A program made the translations under genes and the position numbers. This document shows, piece by piece, positions 9,089 through 12,500 of a stretch of DNA of 12,500 nucleotides. Under the pieces are notes generated by a model. The model worked only from the letters and a program-made list of their open reading frames with translations. It ran no database searches and was not told where the DNA came from. The stretch's first letter is position 1. Every line of letters starts with the position of its first letter. This stretch comes from Penaeus vannamei (Eukaryota > Arthropoda > Malacostraca > Decapoda > Penaeidae), in the NCBI RefSeq assembly GCF_042767895.1, contig NC_091561.1:23680431-23692930 (forward strand), written 5' to 3'.

Positions 9089-9174
9089 TAAGGTAATTTT
9101 CAGGGATATGCTCTAACAGTTCTAAGGTAATTTGCTGAAATCTCAGGTAAAAATCGACAACATTTAAGGTAATG
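9089..9174. repeat. AAGGTAAT motif cluster B
   Basis: AAGGTAAT begins at 9090, 9124 and 9166, with the variant CAGGTAAA at 9144. It is the same motif as cluster A about 450 bases upstream, in the same orientation. Confidence 0.5.
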
Positions 9175-9278
9175 TTTATCTCTGCTTGTGAGAGCCTTGG
9201 TGTCCAGTCCTCCGGTACGACCAACCAGAACAAGAAAGCGGAGAGGATGAGATGCAGCATCCAAGACACCTTCCAATG

Positions 9279-9997
9279 GTAATAACAATAGTGATAATGA
9301 TAATAAAAATGATGATAATAATGATACGAATAGAATAATGATGATAATAGATATATCAATATCGACAATAATAATAATATCAAAAATAATAACGATGATA
9401 ATGATGATGCTAATGATAGTGATGATAATTATAATAATAGTAATAATAACAACAATGATGATAATGATAATATTGATGATAATATTAATGATGATAATGA
9501 TAATAGCATCAATGAGAATAATAGTAATAATGATAACAATAATAATACTAATCAAAATAGTATTAACAATAATATTAACAAGAGATATTAATGATGATGA
9601 TAATAAATAAATACTACTACTAATAAGAACAACAACATCAATAATCATATCATTGATAATAATAGTAATAATAACAATGATAATTATGATAATAATAATA
9701 ATAATAATATTAATAGTAAGAATAAGAATAAAAATAGTAATAATAACAATAAGAATAATAGTAATAACTGCTACAACAAGAATAATAACAATAATAATGT
9801 TACTAATAGTAAATATAATAATAGTAGAAATACAAATGATTATGATGATAATGATAGTGATGATGAAATTATGATAATTATTATAATAATAATAAGTATT
9901 ACTATTATGATAACGATGATATTTATAACATTAACCATAATATTAACACCAATAAGAACAAGAACAAGACCAACAAAAGTAATAACAATAATATGAT
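9279..9997. repeat. Imperfect AAT/GAT trinucleotide tract (second, about 720 bp)
   Basis: AAT, GAT, AAC, AGT and related triplets continue almost unbroken, with C-poor plus strand and short patches such as ACTACTACT and AACAACAAC. Open frames on both strands (Ile/Met-rich plus, Ile-rich minus 9100-9648) are composition artefacts. The tract is about twice the length of the one at 6.1 kb, and the flanking sequences of the two tracts are not alike. Confidence 0.93.
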
Positions 9998-10424
9998 AAA
10001 GAACGGGAAACTGTCGGCAAAAAGCACGAGAAGAAACGCAATCAGACTCTATAGCCTTGGATTGTGTTTTCAAACCATCAGATAATAATATTACATAAAT
10101 CATATATAATGCTCTTAGAGAGGTGAGTCACTTAAGCCAAATGATATCGGTAGATTTGCCCAAAAAGTTTAGAAACAACCAAGAATCTGGCGGGATAAAG
10201 AATACCTCTGTGGTTATAAGCAGTTCTATGAGGTGAGCGTGTGTCCGTTCCCAGAACTAGGCTCAGAAGAGAGGAAAATCAATAAAGGGACAACAGAAAT
10301 TGTCCGAAGATCTGGGAAGACGAATGAAGGGAACATCGAAAAGAAAGGAGGACATAAAAGAGCAACTTAGATAAGAAAAAAAACCTAAGTTGAGGATATC
10401 GCTCGAGTTTTGAAGGCCAAGATT
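9998..10424. other. Gene-free spacer
   Basis: Mixed A-rich sequence. No motif, repeat or convincing coding frame was seen. Confidence 0.5.
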
Positions 10425-10461
10425 GTGTTTGTGTGTGGCGTGTGTGTGTGACTGTGTGTAT
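10424..10461. repeat. Short imperfect TG-rich tract
   Basis: GTGTTTGTGTGTGGCGTGTGTGTGTG followed by ACTGTGTGTATAC; a small decayed (TG)n microsatellite. Confidence 0.8.
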
Positions 10462-11438
10462 ACACCGAACCCTTACAAAAGACTTCAAAATTCCGAGTGT
10501 CCTTCGCCGTCCCTCTTGACACACAAATTCTCCTTCCATTTCCTCCACACTTTTCCGTCAACAATTTTATCTTGGAAACTTCTTTCCCGGGGCGTCCTCT
10601 TCAGGCATTCCTTCTGAAGGCCTCAGGCTGTTTATCGGCTTTAGAATATTTGCCATTGACCGACATCAACAAACTCTCTTGGCCTTTGCTTTATTGTCAG
10701 TGTTATTCTTTTCAAACTTTTATTATCGTCACTGAAGGTTTGTTACGAATAACAGTGCCCCTAAAATGCAAATCACATTTAAACGAGTCACTACAAATAG
10801 CTTCGATTTCAGTTTATGAACAATTACCAGTGCTACGAACACTATTATTATATACGCTTGAAACTTTGATCTCCATTGGACTTTTGAATAATTATACTTA
10901 GCATGAAACTGAAAGACAGAAAATAGGAGGGATCAAAAATGCAGAATTAAGGATTCAAATGGTAATAAAGTAAATATCAACGATTATATCATTTAAAGTT
11001 TTTATTTTTAGAGAGGCGCGCAGGACCACACATCGTTTGTACCGATTGAATTGACACAGCACAAATAAAATAGGAAGGAGCGATATTATAAGATGTACAG
11101 AAAAGCTTTTGCATACATTTGTTTGCATATCTCAGATTCCTCGTTATCGTGCATCCGGGAAACGCGCCCCATGAATATCAATGAGACTTGATGTTAGCAT
11201 AGATACCATTTGGCGAAATGATAACGTTAGATAAATTTCAGTATCTTTATCTGGCCTGGGGAATCTGCGTCGCCAATTACGGGACTGTCAGTTTATGTGA
11301 CGTTTAAGTCGGGCAGATAAAACTCGAAAGTTTTCAAGCTTTCTCAGAAATGGAGTGTCAGCTTTCCGAAAAGATAAAAAGGGGCATTATAGTGCTTGAT
11401 CCGTAAAACCAACAGGAAGATTGGACTGCAAGGAGATG
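10462..11438. other. Gene-free spacer
   Basis: The longest open frame (10497-10901 plus, 134 codons) has no recognised domain, no splice or start context I can defend, and unremarkable composition. An A+T-rich stretch (10890-11000) and a small inverted repeat AGATAAA/TTTATCT near 11229-11252 are the only structure seen. Confidence 0.5.
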
Positions 11439-11572
<134 letters not shown>

Positions 11573-11624
11573 CACATATATGTATTTACACACACACACA
11601 TACATATGCAGTGGTTCCCGTGAT

Positions 11625-11946
11625 CCACCTAGTCTAGATATTCCTTATATTTCTTTTAAAACTTTACCAGGAACACAGGCATTTCATTATTTGTGTTTTC
11701 TTGTTTTTTATATTGTCTGCATTCTCACTCTTATTTCTGTCTTTTTGTATGTTGTATTTTTCAACTGCCAAACTGTCAACAAGCTCGCAAATCAAACAGT
11801 TCGTCAGGTGGGCGGGGCTGATGATTCCTGCCGTTGGCGGGAATCGGCAAGTCCCCTTGACCTGGCGTATAGGCTGAACCTTGATTGTGCTTTAAAAAAA
11901 ATGATATTAGTATACCGTACCAGCTACAAAACAACTTATACTTCAG
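11625..11946. other. Spacer and uncertain 5' part of the second retroelement
   Basis: The left half is T-rich and the right half (from about 11790) is more G+C-rich. Part of it may be the degraded region just upstream of the RT, since the frame before the PAELLKAGG motif runs on as LYFSYL, but I cannot match it to a family pattern. The element's left edge is undetermined. Confidence 0.35.
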
Positions 11947-12500
11947 CTACCTGCTGAACTGCTAAAGGCTGGTGGTAAACCTATGGCACGGGGCTTGCAT
12001 ATTGCCTTGGCTGTCATCTGGATCTCCAGTAGCATTCCCATGGATCTATTAAGGGACAAGGTCACCCCTCCCTGGAAGAGGAAGTGGATTGATGGGGCGG
12101 CAGCAATTACCGTGGCATCACTTTCAGCTAACTAAACAAGCTTCTCGCTCACCTTCTGAAATGTATTTGTGACTGACGACTAAAGTAACGCAGACCGAAG
12201 CAATTCGGATTCACTCCTGGCAAGTCCACATGTGACCGTATCTTAGCCCTTCGAGGCACTATGGAATACCGTCATGGATTTGGTCGTGGGCTGCTTGCAG
12301 CCTACTTTGGCCTCAAGGCGTTTGATAAGGTGCATTGTGAACCCCTTTGGGAGATCCTGATGCTTAACGGAATTCCAACAAGTATTACTGAACTAATAGC
12401 AAGCACATATACTTGGAATGAAAGTACTGTAAAGTGTTTTTCCCTGTTGATTCAGAAGTGAGGCAAGACTGTGTGTTCTGCTGAAACTTTTTAACACTTG
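11947..12500 (+). pseudogene. Second decayed non-LTR retrotransposon: RT fragment lacking a catalytic aspartate, runs off the window
   Basis: One frame from 11947 reads LPAELLKAGGKPMARGLHIA then LAVIWISSSIPMDLLRDKV, a common RT N-terminal pattern. Near 12085-12105 it shifts to NYRGITFS, then after three stops QFGFTPGKSTCDRILALRG, GRGLLAAYFGLKAFDKVH and LWEILMLNGIPTSITELIA. A final frame gives EVRQDCV and LFNTC, the motif B region, at the window edge. Motif A is expected as 'VDLKKAFD'; here the first catalytic Asp is Gly (GGC, 12309-12311) and one Lys codon is missing. The copy is inactive. The pattern differs from the element at 1-3110 and no RNase H is seen within the window. It resembles RT fossils frequent in shrimp and other marine invertebrates; the clade was not assigned. 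Confidence 0.8.

Noticed and set aside
9100..9648. 182-codon minus frame, Ile-rich and membrane-like
   Set aside because: Hydrophobicity comes from ATT/ATC codons of the AAT/GAT repeat; opposite-strand frames are open too.
10123..10129. TGAGTCA, a consensus AP-1 site
   Set aside because: A single 7-mer in a 12.5-kb window is expected by chance.
10497..10901. 134-codon plus frame
   Set aside because: No recognisable domain and no supporting start or splice context; length alone is not convincing in this composition.

Overview
This window looks like intergenic, repeat-dominated DNA from a nuclear genome of an invertebrate animal. A decapod crustacean such as a penaeid shrimp is the best guess. 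The basis is inference: very long (AT)n, (AC)n and AAT/GAT-type microsatellites, A+T-rich spacers, no bacterial-style packed operons, and decayed non-LTR retrotransposons of types I associate with shrimp and other marine invertebrates. I found no intact host gene, no tRNA or rRNA gene and no CRISPR array.

Layout: (1) 1 to about 3,110, plus strand: a decayed non-LTR retrotransposon that enters at the end of its endonuclease domain and runs through reverse transcriptase, a linker, RNase H and a degenerate Cys/His C-terminus. It ends at about four TTAA units. Reading order is preserved but the frame changes at least eight times. (2) 3,110-4,660: non-coding DNA with a TG/TA tract, a pyrimidine-rich stretch, degenerate A+T-rich repeats and a 109-bp (AT)n tract. 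(3) 4,655-6,028: a tentative minus-strand LTR with an adjacent primer-binding-site-like 11-mer, containing a 290-bp compound TA/CA microsatellite. (4) 6,123-6,475 and 9,279-9,997: two long imperfect AAT/GAT trinucleotide tracts. (5) About 7,020-7,620: a CpG-rich island-like segment with no recognisable product. (6) 7,740-9,280: A+T-rich DNA with several palindromes, a small cluster of CRE-like sites, a diverged 86-92 bp tandem repeat and repeated AAGGTAAT motifs. (7) 10,000-11,440: nothing recognised. (8) 11,439-11,566: a pyrimidine tract joined to (CA)44. (9) About 11,947 to the end, plus strand: a second, different decayed non-LTR reverse transcriptase that has lost its first catalytic aspartate and runs off the window.

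No set of genes here works together. The two retroelement fossils are unrelated insertions in the same orientation, and the rest is simple repeat and spacer. I saw no evidence of a previously undescribed protein system. The observations most worth checking are the minus-strand LTR and primer-site candidate, the CpG-rich segment, and the palindrome and AAGGTAAT motif clusters at 8.2-9.2 kb.
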